Shown: one piece after another, positions 1 through 7,674 of the stretch
Position numbering within the stretch: position 1 is the first letter of the stretch
Layout: every line of letters starts with the position of its first letter
Origin: Clostridium sardiniense
Lineage (GTDB): Bacteria; Bacillota; Clostridia; Clostridiales; Clostridiaceae
Direction: 5' to 3'
DNA: 64,000 nucleotides
NCBI RefSeq assembly: GCF_016907995.1
Contig: NZ_JAFBDA010000010.1
Span: 1 to 64,000 of the forward strand
The notes under the pieces: generated by a model
The model's database searches: none
What the model saw: only the letters and a program-made list of their open reading frames with translations
What the model was told of the DNA's origin: nothing
Translations under genes and position numbers: made by a program

Positions 1-124
1 ATATAGTTTTATACAAGTAAAATAGATTGAATTTTATATTATTTGATAAATAAAAATAGAAAGATACCATTATAAAATGATTTTATTTTATAATTATTTA
101 TTTTTTATAATTAATATTATTGAC

Positions 125-164
125 TAACTAATATATTTATAATATATTATAAGTATATTAGTTA
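125..164. promoter_or_regulatory. Inverted repeat upstream of the first PTS operon
   Basis: Perfect 11-bp arms, TAACTAATATA at 125-135 and TATATTAGTTA at 154-164, are separated by an 18-bp AT spacer. They lie about 95 bp before the IIB gene. This could be an operator or the terminator-like end of an upstream unit. The surrounding 1-260 is otherwise AT-rich with no gene seen. Confidence 0.3.
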
Positions 165-260
165 TATTTTATAATTAATTGAATATTATTTACAAGAAGA
201 TATAAAATTTTTGTAAGTAATTTAAATTAATCAAATGATAAGTTAAAGGAGTGAATTGAA

Positions 261-581
261 ATGAAAAAGAAAACCATTATGTTAGTTTGTTCAGCAGGAA
301 TGAGTACAAGCTTATTAGTAACAAAAATGAAAAAGGTCGCAGAAGAAAAGGGATTAGAGATTGATATTTTTGCAGTATCAGCTCCTGAGGCAGATGCTAA
401 TGTTGAACACAAAAATATTGATGTAATGCTTTTAGGTCCACAAATTCGTTTTATGAAAGATCATTTTGAACCTATATTAACTAAAAAAGGAATTCCATTT
501 GATGTTATAAATATGCAATACTATGGAATGATGAATGGAGCAAAGGTATTAGATCAAGCATTATCTTTAATAAAAGGATAG
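261..581 (+). CDS. PTS lactose/cellobiose-family IIB component
   Basis: This is the cytoplasmic phosphocarrier IIB of a lactose/cellobiose-family phosphotransferase system. It takes phosphate from IIA and passes it to the sugar carried by IIC. The 106-aa protein starts with a beta strand ending in the P-loop-like CSAGMST motif, with the phospho-accepting Cys10 in place. The length is normal for the family. AAAGGAG lies 8 bp before the ATG. It is followed 22 bp later by IIA and then IIC, so the three form one transporter. The neighbouring GH16 beta-glucanase suggests beta-linked glucose oligosaccharides as substrate; that is inference. Confidence 0.92.
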   Translation: MKKKTIMLVCSAGMSTSLLVTKMKKVAEEKGLEIDIFAVSAPEADANVEHKNIDVMLLGPQIRFMKDHFEPILTKKGIPFDVINMQYYGMMNGAKVLDQALSLIKG

Positions 582-603
582 TAAAATTTTAGGGGGATTT
601 AAA

Positions 604-927
604 ATGGAGAGTAACCAAAACTTAGAAGTTATTATGGAACTAATTATACATGGAGGAAATGCAAAAAGTGATGCAATGGAAGCAATTCAAGCTGCAAAAA
701 AAGGAGATTTCTCATTAGCTTATAAAAAAATTTCTGATGCAGAAAAGTCTCTAGTAAATGCGCATCATTCGCAGACTAATATGTTGACTGAGGAAGCGCA
801 AGGGAATCATACTGAAATCACTTTACTAACTATTCATAGCCAAGATCATTTAATGACTGCTATGACATTCACAGACCTTGCAAAGGAAATAGTAGAACTG
901 TATAAAAATATAGACAAAACAAATTAA
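604..927 (+). CDS. PTS lactose/cellobiose-family IIA component
   Basis: IIA receives phosphate from HPr and hands it to IIB. The 107-aa all-helical protein carries the family motif IHSQDHLMT near residues 77-85, where His78 is the expected phosphorylation site. GGGGG lies upstream of the ATG. The gene sits between IIB and IIC, so the components are separate polypeptides as in cellobiose and lichenan systems. A cre-like palindrome follows in the gap before IIC. Confidence 0.92.
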   Translation: MESNQNLEVIMELIIHGGNAKSDAMEAIQAAKKGDFSLAYKKISDAEKSLVNAHHSQTNMLTEEAQGNHTEITLLTIHSQDHLMTAMTFTDLAKEIVELYKNIDKTN

Positions 928-965
928 AATTTAATTTATCAATAAATTTAGTTTTTTTAAAGGTC

Positions 966-985
966 TTTAGAAAACGTTTTCTAAA
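966..985. promoter_or_regulatory. cre-like 20-bp perfect palindrome between IIA and IIC
   Basis: TTTAGAAAACGTTTTCTAAA is a perfect palindrome whose core matches the catabolite responsive element pattern bound by CcpA with HPr-Ser-P. It lies inside the operon, 19 bp before the IIC start codon, so bound protein could act as a roadblock or at an internal promoter. A LacI-family repressor is an alternative ligand because that family shares this core. Confidence 0.65.
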
Positions 986-1003
986 ATAAAAGGGGGAGAA
1001 AAT

Positions 1004-2284
1004 ATGAGAAAATTTCAAAATTTTTTAGAAAATCAATTAGCACCAATTGCTGCAAAGCTAGGTAGTTATAAAGCTTTAATAGCTGTACGTGACGGAATTA
1101 CTTTATCAATGCCACTTATTATTATTGGATCTGTATTTCTAATTCTAGCTAATTTACCTATAGAGGGTTATCCAGAGTGGTTAGAAGGCTATTTTAATTT
1201 AGGTACAAAGATGGGACATGTTGTTAATTCAACTTTTGGAATTATGGGACTAATAGCTGTATTTGGAATTGCTAAGAGTATGTCAGAACAATATGAAGTA
1301 GATGGTTTAGGAGCAGGTATTATTGCCTTAGGTGCTTGGTTAGTAGTTACTCCAAATTTAATTTTAAAAGATGTTGGTGAAGGTGTTCCTTTAACTTACT
1401 TAGGAAGTAGAGGATTATTTGTAGCAATTATTATTGGATTATTAACTGGATTAATTTATCAATACTTTGTAAATAAAAATATTGTTATTAAATTACCTGA
1501 TACAGTACCACCTGCAGTTAGTAAAAGTTTTACAGCTCTAATCCCAGGATTTGTAGTAATTACAGGAGCCTTTTTAATTGAGTTAATACTAAGTCAATCT
1601 GGAATAGAAAATATCCATGATATTATTCTGCAAGTTTTAGGAGGACCGTTAGGCGTATTAGGAGGAACATTAGGAGGAACTATTGTTGCTGTATTGTTAA
1701 ATAGTATATTTTGGTTTTCAGGAATACATGGAGGAAGTATTACAAATGCTGTAATGGATCCAATTTGGATAATGAATACAGATGTAAATCGTTTAGCATT
1801 CCAAGCAGGTAATGAAGTTCCAAATATTATAACTAGACCATTTATGGATTTATTTGTTTATATAGGTGGAGGTGGTGCTACATTAGCTTTAGTAGCATTA
1901 ATATTCTTCTTAGGAAAGAGTGCTGAAGCAAAGGCAATTGGTAAAGTAGCTTTTGTACCAGGTCTATTTAACATAAATGAACCTGCAATGTTTGGTATTC
2001 CAGTTGTATTAAATATGACACTTATAATACCATTTGTGTTAGCTCCAGTAATGAATTCAATAATAAGTTATTTTGCTATGTCTAGTGGATTAGTAGCGAA
2101 AACCGTAGGTATAGCTGTACCGTGGACAATGCCACCGATTATTAGTGGATACCTAGCTACAGGTGGTAGGATAAGTGGTGCACTCTTACAGATTGTACTA
2201 ATTGTTTTAGATTTAGCAATATATTATTTATTCTTTAAGACTTTAGATAAAACATGGCAAAAAAATTCTTTAGAAAGTATTTAA
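1004..2284 (+). CDS. PTS lactose/cellobiose-family IIC permease
   Basis: This is the membrane subunit that binds and translocates the sugar during phosphorylation. The 426-aa protein has about ten hydrophobic segments. It opens with the family's amphipathic segment containing LAPIAAKLG, and carries the conserved NEPAMFGIP loop around residue 328, typical of the EIIC fold. GGGGGAG precedes the ATG. It is downstream of IIB and IIA and upstream of a TIM-barrel-like protein and a GH16 enzyme. The likely substrate is a beta-glucan-derived oligosaccharide, inferred from context only. Confidence 0.92.
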   Translation: MRKFQNFLENQLAPIAAKLGSYKALIAVRDGITLSMPLIIIGSVFLILANLPIEGYPEWLEGYFNLGTKMGHVVNSTFGIMGLIAVFGIAKSMSEQYEVDGLGAGIIALGAWLVVTPNLILKDVGEGVPLTYLGSRGLFVAIIIGLLTGLIYQYFVNKNIVIKLPDTVPPAVSKSFTALIPGFVVITGAFLIELILSQSGIENIHDIILQVLGGPLGVLGGTLGGTIVAVLLNSIFWFSGIHGGSITNAVMDPIWIMNTDVNRLAFQAGNEVPNIITRPFMDLFVYIGGGGATLALVALIFFLGKSAEAKAIGKVAFVPGLFNINEPAMFGIPVVLNMTLIIPFVLAPVMNSIISYFAMSSGLVAKTVGIAVPWTMPPIISGYLATGGRISGALLQIVLIVLDLAIYYLFFKTLDKTWQKNSLESI

Positions 2285-2355
2285 TTTATGAAAGAATAAT
2301 AAATTTACAAAAAGGTATTTTTAAAAATTCTTGAAAAATATATGAGGTGATAAAT

Positions 2356-3279
2356 ATGGTAAAAAGATTATTAAATGCAAATACTTCAGACATAAATAGC
2401 TTTACAGCACAGGAGTTAAAGCAAAGTATTAAAGCGAGTGAGGGAAGAACTATATTAAGTGAGAATGTAGTTGTACGTGAACCAGTAATTTCTGATATTA
2501 CAAACTCAGAAGTAGCAAGAGCTTTTGGAGCAGATTTAATACTTTTAAATGCATTTGATGTAGAAAATCCAATAGTACTTGGAATGTATGATCAATTTAA
2601 TTTAGTAAATGTAAAGCCTAATAAGGATGTAATTCATGATTTAAAAAGATTAGTTGGAAGACCAATAGGGCTTAATTTAGAGCCAGTTGATGATAATGCA
2701 GACATGGCCGAGGAAAAATTAGAAATTCCAAATGGGCGTAAAGCATCAGAAGATAATTTTAAAAAAGCAAATGAATTAGGTTTCGATTTTATTTGCTTAA
2801 CTGGTAATCCAGGAAGTGGTGTTACTAATGAAAAAATAGTAAAATCAATAAAAATAGCAAAAGAAATATTTAATGGATTAGTTATAGCTGGTAAAATGCA
2901 TGGCGCTGGAGTTAGTGAGGCTGTTGTGGATTTAAAAGCAATTGAAGAATTTATAGATGCTGGTGCTGATATAATTTTAGTTCCTGCAGTTGGAACTGTA
3001 TGGGGACTTAGTGATGAAGAAGTAAAAGAAGCAGTTAGATTAGCACATTCAAAGGATGCATTAGTTATGAGTGCAATTGGAACTAGCCAAGAGGGATCTG
3101 ATGAAGCGACAGTTCGTGAGATTGCTGTTAGAAATAAGGTTTTAGGAATAGATATACAACATATTGGAGATGCAGGTTATGCTGGATTAGCACCTATAGA
3201 AAATATATTTGCTATGAGCAAAGCAATTAGAGGACAAAGGCACACTGTGTCTATGATAGCAAGATCTATACTTAGATAA
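2356..3279 (+). CDS. TIM-barrel-like protein of PTS operons, function unknown
   Basis: The 307-aa soluble protein is predicted as alternating beta strands and helices. Glycine-rich turns such as LTGNPGSGV, IAGKMHGAGV and LVPAVGT suggest a phosphate-binding TIM barrel. Relatives are often annotated as haloacid-dehalogenase-like or DUF7916 proteins beside PTS operons, but I see no HAD DxD motif at the N-terminus, so that name should not be trusted. The ATG at 2356 is chosen over an upstream GTG at 2347 because GAGGTGA at 2344-2350 is correctly spaced for it. A role in handling the imported phosphosugar is inference. Confidence 0.6.
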   Translation: MVKRLLNANTSDINSFTAQELKQSIKASEGRTILSENVVVREPVISDITNSEVARAFGADLILLNAFDVENPIVLGMYDQFNLVNVKPNKDVIHDLKRLVGRPIGLNLEPVDDNADMAEEKLEIPNGRKASEDNFKKANELGFDFICLTGNPGSGVTNEKIVKSIKIAKEIFNGLVIAGKMHGAGVSEAVVDLKAIEEFIDAGADIILVPAVGTVWGLSDEEVKEAVRLAHSKDALVMSAIGTSQEGSDEATVREIAVRNKVLGIDIQHIGDAGYAGLAPIENIFAMSKAIRGQRHTVSMIARSILR

Positions 3280-3385
3280 TAACTTGGGTTAGTAAAGGTA
3301 TTAGATTGTTTGTAGTTATAGACTAGAAATTATCAATAATTAGATTAGTAAAATTATTTTCTATAAGGAAAGGAGAATTAAATAT

Positions 3386-5026
3386 ATGAAAAGGAAGTTG
3401 AAATTTTCTACATTATTACTAGGCGTGTTAACAGGTTGTTTTTCATTCTCTGGTTTTGATGTTGTCCAATCCTCAGATAATAATTATAGAAATATTATTG
3501 AACTTAACTATTTAAAAGATAGTGATTTTGAAGAAAAAAGCAATAACTGGTTTGGTAATAAAGGAAAAATTGTTGAAGGAATTAGTTATGATAATGGAAA
3601 TTATAGTGGTAGCATTATTGCAGGAACAAATAGTGGATTCATTGGTCAAAATGTATTAGTTAAAAAGAATACTGACTACACGTTATCTGCATATGTAAAG
3701 TCTGACTATAATGACTCTTACGGTTTCTTGAGCGTTAGAGAGGGGGGAGATGGTTCTGGTAAGTTAATAAAAGATATAAAAGTACTTTCAGCAGAAGGTA
3801 ACTGGAAGAAGGTCGAGCTTAAATTTAATTCAGGAGACAATGAAAAGGTATTGCTACAGTATGTAAAATGGATAAAAACTAATGATCCAAATTATAATGA
3901 TTTAGTAAATAGTACACTATATGTGGATAATGTAAATTTAATTGAAAGCTCTTTTTCAGTAGATAAATATACTGAAGTTTGGAGTGATAATTTTAATGGA
4001 GATGTTCTAGAATCTGCTAATTGGCGTTATGAACTAGGACATATTCGTGGTACAGAAGAGCAAGAGTATGTAAATAGTAAAGAAAATGTGTTTGTGAAAG
4101 ATGGAAATTTATATTTACGTGCAACAAAGAAAGATGTACCGAAAACTATTATAAAAGGAAATGGTGAAAAGAGAGTATTAAAATATGATTCTGGAAGTAT
4201 AGAGACATTTGGAAGAAAAGAAGCTCTTTATGGTAGAATTGAAATGAGAGCAAAGCTACCTAGCGGAGCAGGAGCTTTCCCAGCATTTTGGACATTAGGA
4301 TCAGATTTTAATCATGATGGTTTAATACAAGAAGGAACTAACTGGCCAAATTGTGGTGAAATCGATATTATGGAGCTTATAGGAAAAAATCAAAATCAAC
4401 CGGGGACTTCAGATAATATAGTTTATGGAACTCTTCATTATGGAACTAACGATAATGATGGATATAAAAAGCAGGGCGGAAGTTATGATTTAGGTAAAAG
4501 ATTTTCTGATGATTATCATATATTTGGTATTAATTGGACAAAAGATTTTATTGAGTGGTATGTAGATGGATATGTTTATAATAGAATAGACATTAGAGAT
4601 AATGAATATTTTAATAAGCCACACTATATCAAACTAAATTTAGCAGTTGGAGGTAGTTGGCCGGGATATGCGGATGAGACTACTACTTTCCCTATGGATT
4701 ATGTAATTGATTATGTTAAGTATTATCAAACTGAGGAACAAATGAAAGAGCAAGCTGAATATGAAAAAAATTCTCCTAAAATTGATTTAAGTAATGATAC
4801 GTATACTATTTCTAAAGGGGATAGCATTCCGGATCTGCTATCAGGAGTAGTGGCTAAAGATACAGAAGGTAATGATTTAGAAGTTAAGTATTCTATAGAA
4901 GATGGAGAAAAAAGATGGAATGAAGCTGAACTAAACAAGCCTGGTAAGTACTCAATTGTTTATACTGCTAAAGATAAAAATAATAGATATGCGCGAGCCT
5001 TTGCTACATTGATCATCAATGATTAG
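3386..5026 (+). CDS. Exported GH16 beta-glucanase with N-terminal carbohydrate-binding-like domain
   Basis: The enzyme should cleave internal beta-glucosidic bonds of laminarin or lichenan-type glucans outside the cell. The 546-aa protein begins with a signal sequence ending in LTGC (Cys18), a lipobox, so it is probably a lipoprotein. Residues about 40-190 look like a CBM4/9-type jelly roll, and residues about 195-450 are the GH16 domain. The catalytic EIDIME motif has Glu325, Asp327 and Glu330. The last 80 residues form an Ig-like or Rib-like module containing YTISKGDSIPDLL. It follows the PTS genes and ends at a strong terminator, consistent with extracellular digestion feeding the transporter. 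Confidence 0.9.
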   Translation: MKRKLKFSTLLLGVLTGCFSFSGFDVVQSSDNNYRNIIELNYLKDSDFEEKSNNWFGNKGKIVEGISYDNGNYSGSIIAGTNSGFIGQNVLVKKNTDYTLSAYVKSDYNDSYGFLSVREGGDGSGKLIKDIKVLSAEGNWKKVELKFNSGDNEKVLLQYVKWIKTNDPNYNDLVNSTLYVDNVNLIESSFSVDKYTEVWSDNFNGDVLESANWRYELGHIRGTEEQEYVNSKENVFVKDGNLYLRATKKDVPKTIIKGNGEKRVLKYDSGSIETFGRKEALYGRIEMRAKLPSGAGAFPAFWTLGSDFNHDGLIQEGTNWPNCGEIDIMELIGKNQNQPGTSDNIVYGTLHYGTNDNDGYKKQGGSYDLGKRFSDDYHIFGINWTKDFIEWYVDGYVYNRIDIRDNEYFNKPHYIKLNLAVGGSWPGYADETTTFPMDYVIDYVKYYQTEEQMKEQAEYEKNSPKIDLSNDTYTISKGDSIPDLLSGVVAKDTEGNDLEVKYSIEDGEKRWNEAELNKPGKYSIVYTAKDKNNRYARAFATLIIND

Positions 5027-5115
5027 AACCTTTAAAAGTAATGAAGTTAAAAGATAGTGTTATAGATCTATATAGAGAAAGTTTAAAATATATTTTATAG
5101 GATTCAATTATTAGA

Positions 5116-5160
5116 AAAAGAGTAGGAGTAATAACTATAGTTATTACTCCTACTCTTTTT
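5116..5160 (+). terminator. Rho-independent terminator after the beta-glucanase
   Basis: A near-perfect hairpin with arms AGAGTAGGAGTAATAACTA and its complement is followed by TTTTT. It closes the PTS-GH16 operon. Confidence 0.9.
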
Positions 5161-5268
5161 AGGTTCATAGAAAATATACAATGTGTTTTGGATTTATTTA
5201 TAGTGGATGGATATAATAATATGGTAAAAAAGTTTAATTTTATATATAAATATGGGGAGATAGAACTT

Positions 5269-6054
5269 ATGAAAAAAATAGTAGCTTTGATTATTTTATT
5301 TATGATAATTGGCATGACAGTTAGTGTATATGGATTTGAAAAAAAAGATATTAAATTAAAAAGTGATAATGATATATTAGTTTCTAAATTGAAATTTAAC
5401 ATCAATGATAAAGGAAATATGCAAGGACTTACATATAATAACAATATATTCTATGTTGGGTTTGATAGAAATAATGATAATGGAGAAATAATTGCTTATG
5501 ATAACAACGGAAATGAAATTAAAAGAAGTGGCTTATTAAAGATAGGTCATGCTGCTGGATTAGCTTATAGAACGAAAAATAATAGTATATATGTTGCAAA
5601 TGGTGGAGGAAAAAATAAAACTCATATATATGAAGTGAAAATGAGTGGTGATAAGACCTATATAAGTAAGGATTTAGATTATAGTAAACTTGGTAATTCA
5701 GGATTAGTAGCAATAGATAATGATGATGATAAACTCATAATACATACTTCTATAAATGACAATGAAAATCATATAATATCAATATGTGATTTTAATGGAA
5801 AAGTAGAAAAACAAATAAGTATAAAAAATCAGGGTGTACCACAGGGGTTAGAATATTATGATGGATATATAATTTTATATACAAATAATAAAGTTACCTT
5901 TATAGATTCTAAAAGTGATGAAATAAAGAAAACATATAAAATAAAAGAAAAGGGCGAAAGTGAAGGTATAACTATATTTAAGGAAGGTAATAAAATTGGA
6001 TTAACCTATGGATATAATGATAACAATAGATTATACATAACAGATATAGAATGA
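5269..6054 (+). CDS. Secreted beta-propeller-like protein, function unknown
   Basis: The 261-aa protein has a signal peptide (lysines, then VALIILFMIIGMTVSVYG). The rest is a series of short beta-rich repeats such as GLTYNNNIFYVGFD, GLAYRTKNNSIYVA and GLEYYDGYIILY. This pattern resembles an NHL/SMP-30-like or phytase-like propeller with about four to five blades. The ATG at 5269 is preferred to an in-frame ATG at 5188 because GGGGAGA lies 8 bp upstream and the signal peptide begins there. No catalytic residues can be named. It is expressed on its own between two terminators. Confidence 0.6.
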   Translation: MKKIVALIILFMIIGMTVSVYGFEKKDIKLKSDNDILVSKLKFNINDKGNMQGLTYNNNIFYVGFDRNNDNGEIIAYDNNGNEIKRSGLLKIGHAAGLAYRTKNNSIYVANGGGKNKTHIYEVKMSGDKTYISKDLDYSKLGNSGLVAIDNDDDKLIIHTSINDNENHIISICDFNGKVEKQISIKNQGVPQGLEYYDGYIILYTNNKVTFIDSKSDEIKKTYKIKEKGESEGITIFKEGNKIGLTYGYNDNNRLYITDIE

Positions 6055-6457
6055 TAATAATATTTTTATTATCTACAAAAGATGATAACTGTAATACTTC
6101 TTTGGGTATTATATCTAATAAAGTTCCTAAAGTTATTAGTAAAGATATTCTTAATAATGAATCAATGTGTTTTATAATTTTTCGCTTTTCATAGTAAGTA
6201 CCTATTAAAGTGTAATTAAATGAATAAAAAAGAGAAATCTCATCGAAAAGATATAAAAAGATAGTGAAAATAACCTTTGAGGTATAATTCACTATCTTTT
6301 TTAGAAAATTATAAGAACTTTTTATATAAATTATAGCTATAAACAGCTATGAAAATTTAGAATGGTTCTTAAGAGAATATTATTATATTATGTACAAATA
6401 AAAATTAGATTTTTAATTTAACTATTGATTTCTTTTTTTAGGAAATAATATTAATGA
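6055..6457. other. 400-bp gap with a terminator, no convincing gene
   Basis: A 47-codon ORF from 6051 overlaps the upstream stop codon but has no recognisable features. A hairpin (AAAAGATAGTGAA at 6256-6268 with its complement at 6288-6300) followed by TTTTTT is the probable terminator of the upstream gene. The rest is AT-rich with nothing recognised. Confidence 0.5.
6256..6302 (+). terminator. Terminator after the propeller-like gene
   Basis: 13-bp arms AAAAGATAGTGAA and TTCACTATCTTTT enclose a 19-nt loop and run into TTTTTT. The A-rich left arm could also serve the convergent deacetylase transcript. Confidence 0.7.
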
Positions 6458-7420
6458 TTACTTCATTGTTCTAAATTCAAATCCTTTAGATTTGAAAAAT
6501 TCTATTATTTGAGGTAAAGACTTTACAGTCTCGGCCTTTCCATATGTATCATGCATTAATACTACAATACTATCTGCTTTTTCACCAAGATTATTTACAT
6601 TTTTTTTAAGAAAGTTAAATAATTCTTGAGAGTTTTTCTTTTTACCTTCTGCATCTCCATTTAGAGTATCCCAATCTATATTTTGAAGACCAAGTTCACC
6701 AATTTTATTTTTAAAAGCTTGTTTACCATTCCAAGACCAATAACCTCCAGGTAATCGAATAGTTCTAGTAGAAAAATCTTTTCCTAAAATGCTTTTCATT
6801 AATTCAGAATTTTTATTTAAATCATTCATAATATTATTTACATTCATAGTTCTATTTGGATAAAGATATGAATAGTTGTGACTATATGTATGATTAGCTA
6901 TAGCATGTCCATTTTTAGCGATATCTTTTAGAATATCTTTGGCTTTATCATTGGCGTCTAAAGAGGTTCCGATAACAAAGAATGTTCCTTTAATGTTATA
7001 TTTATCTAAAGTTTCAAGAACGTTAGGGGTATTAGTTGTTGATGGGCCGTCATCAAAAGTTAAATAAACAACTTTTTTTCCATCTGTTCTGACAGGGTAT
7101 TTTTTAGTGCCTGTTATCAATCCAGTTACATTCTCAGAAACAATTGAAGCATCATCTGCATTTGGGTCGTCTTTCAATGCTAGATATCCGCTATTATCTA
7201 GTTTAGGTTCTTTAGTTTCGGTAGCGGAATTGTTATTGATATTGGGACTGGTTTCTTTATTTTCTGCTTTAGCAATTGTTGCATTATTAGGTTTATAAAT
7301 TATAGATATAAATAATGGTATGCATATAAGCAATAGAGCAATAAAAGAAAATAATATTATCTTTTGTTTTTTCATTAGTTTTTTCTTCTTTGTAAAAAAA
7401 GGTTTAGTGTTTTTTCGCAT
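6458..7420 (-). CDS. Membrane-anchored polysaccharide deacetylase (NodB domain)
   Basis: The enzyme should remove acetyl groups from a cell-wall or capsule polymer, most likely peptidoglycan GlcNAc, at the outer face of the membrane. The 320-aa protein has a lysine-rich start and one membrane segment at about 21-41, then a flexible Asn/Lys/Glu linker. The NodB domain runs from about 115 to 318, with the TFDDGPS motif (Asp123, Asp124), metal-binding HTYSH (His177, His181), the RLPGGYWSW motif and a C-terminal LMHD motif. All catalytic motifs are intact. AGGAGG lies 7 bp before the ATG on the minus strand. Confidence 0.9.
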   Translation of the reverse strand: MRKNTKPFFTKKKKLMKKQKIILFSFIALLLICIPLFISIIYKPNNATIAKAENKETSPNINNNSATETKEPKLDNSGYLALKDDPNADDASIVSENVTGLITGTKKYPVRTDGKKVVYLTFDDGPSTTNTPNVLETLDKYNIKGTFFVIGTSLDANDKAKDILKDIAKNGHAIANHTYSHNYSYLYPNRTMNVNNIMNDLNKNSELMKSILGKDFSTRTIRLPGGYWSWNGKQAFKNKIGELGLQNIDWDTLNGDAEGKKKNSQELFNFLKKNVNNLGEKADSIVVLMHDTYGKAETVKSLPQIIEFFKSKGFEFRTMK

Positions 7421-7471
7421 TGTAAATCCTCCTAATGTATTGGTAATTTAGTATAAATATATACTATGTAG

Positions 7472-7513
7472 GGATGTTCTTGGTTACAATATGAGGACAT
7501 TCTTGGTTACAAT
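7472..7513. repeat. Two direct repeats, 23-bp period, between divergent genes
   Basis: GGATGTTCTTGGTTACAAT at 7472-7490 recurs as GGACATTCTTGGTTACAAT at 7495-7513, with 17 of 19 bases identical. They lie 50-90 bp upstream of the deacetylase start and 160-200 bp upstream of the helicase. A pair of direct sites about two helical turns apart suggests a response-regulator-type operator for one of the genes, which is inference. Confidence 0.45.
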
Positions 7514-7674
7514 TTTATTAAAATTAGTTAAAATATAATATTTATTAGAAACATAGATGATTTCAGATAATATCATAGCGTGAGATTCTATTTAAGTATA
7601 TAATATATACTAAGTGTTTTTATCTAAAAATTCTAAACTAAGAATTTTAAACTAAAAATTAAGAGGTATTTATT

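Noticed and set aside
6051..6194. 47-codon ORF overlapping the end of the propeller-like gene
   Set aside because: No ribosome site of its own, no recognisable motif and atypical composition.
5978..6292. 104-codon minus-strand ORF
   Set aside because: It overlaps the propeller gene end and a terminator, with low-complexity hydrophobic content typical of antisense AT-rich DNA.
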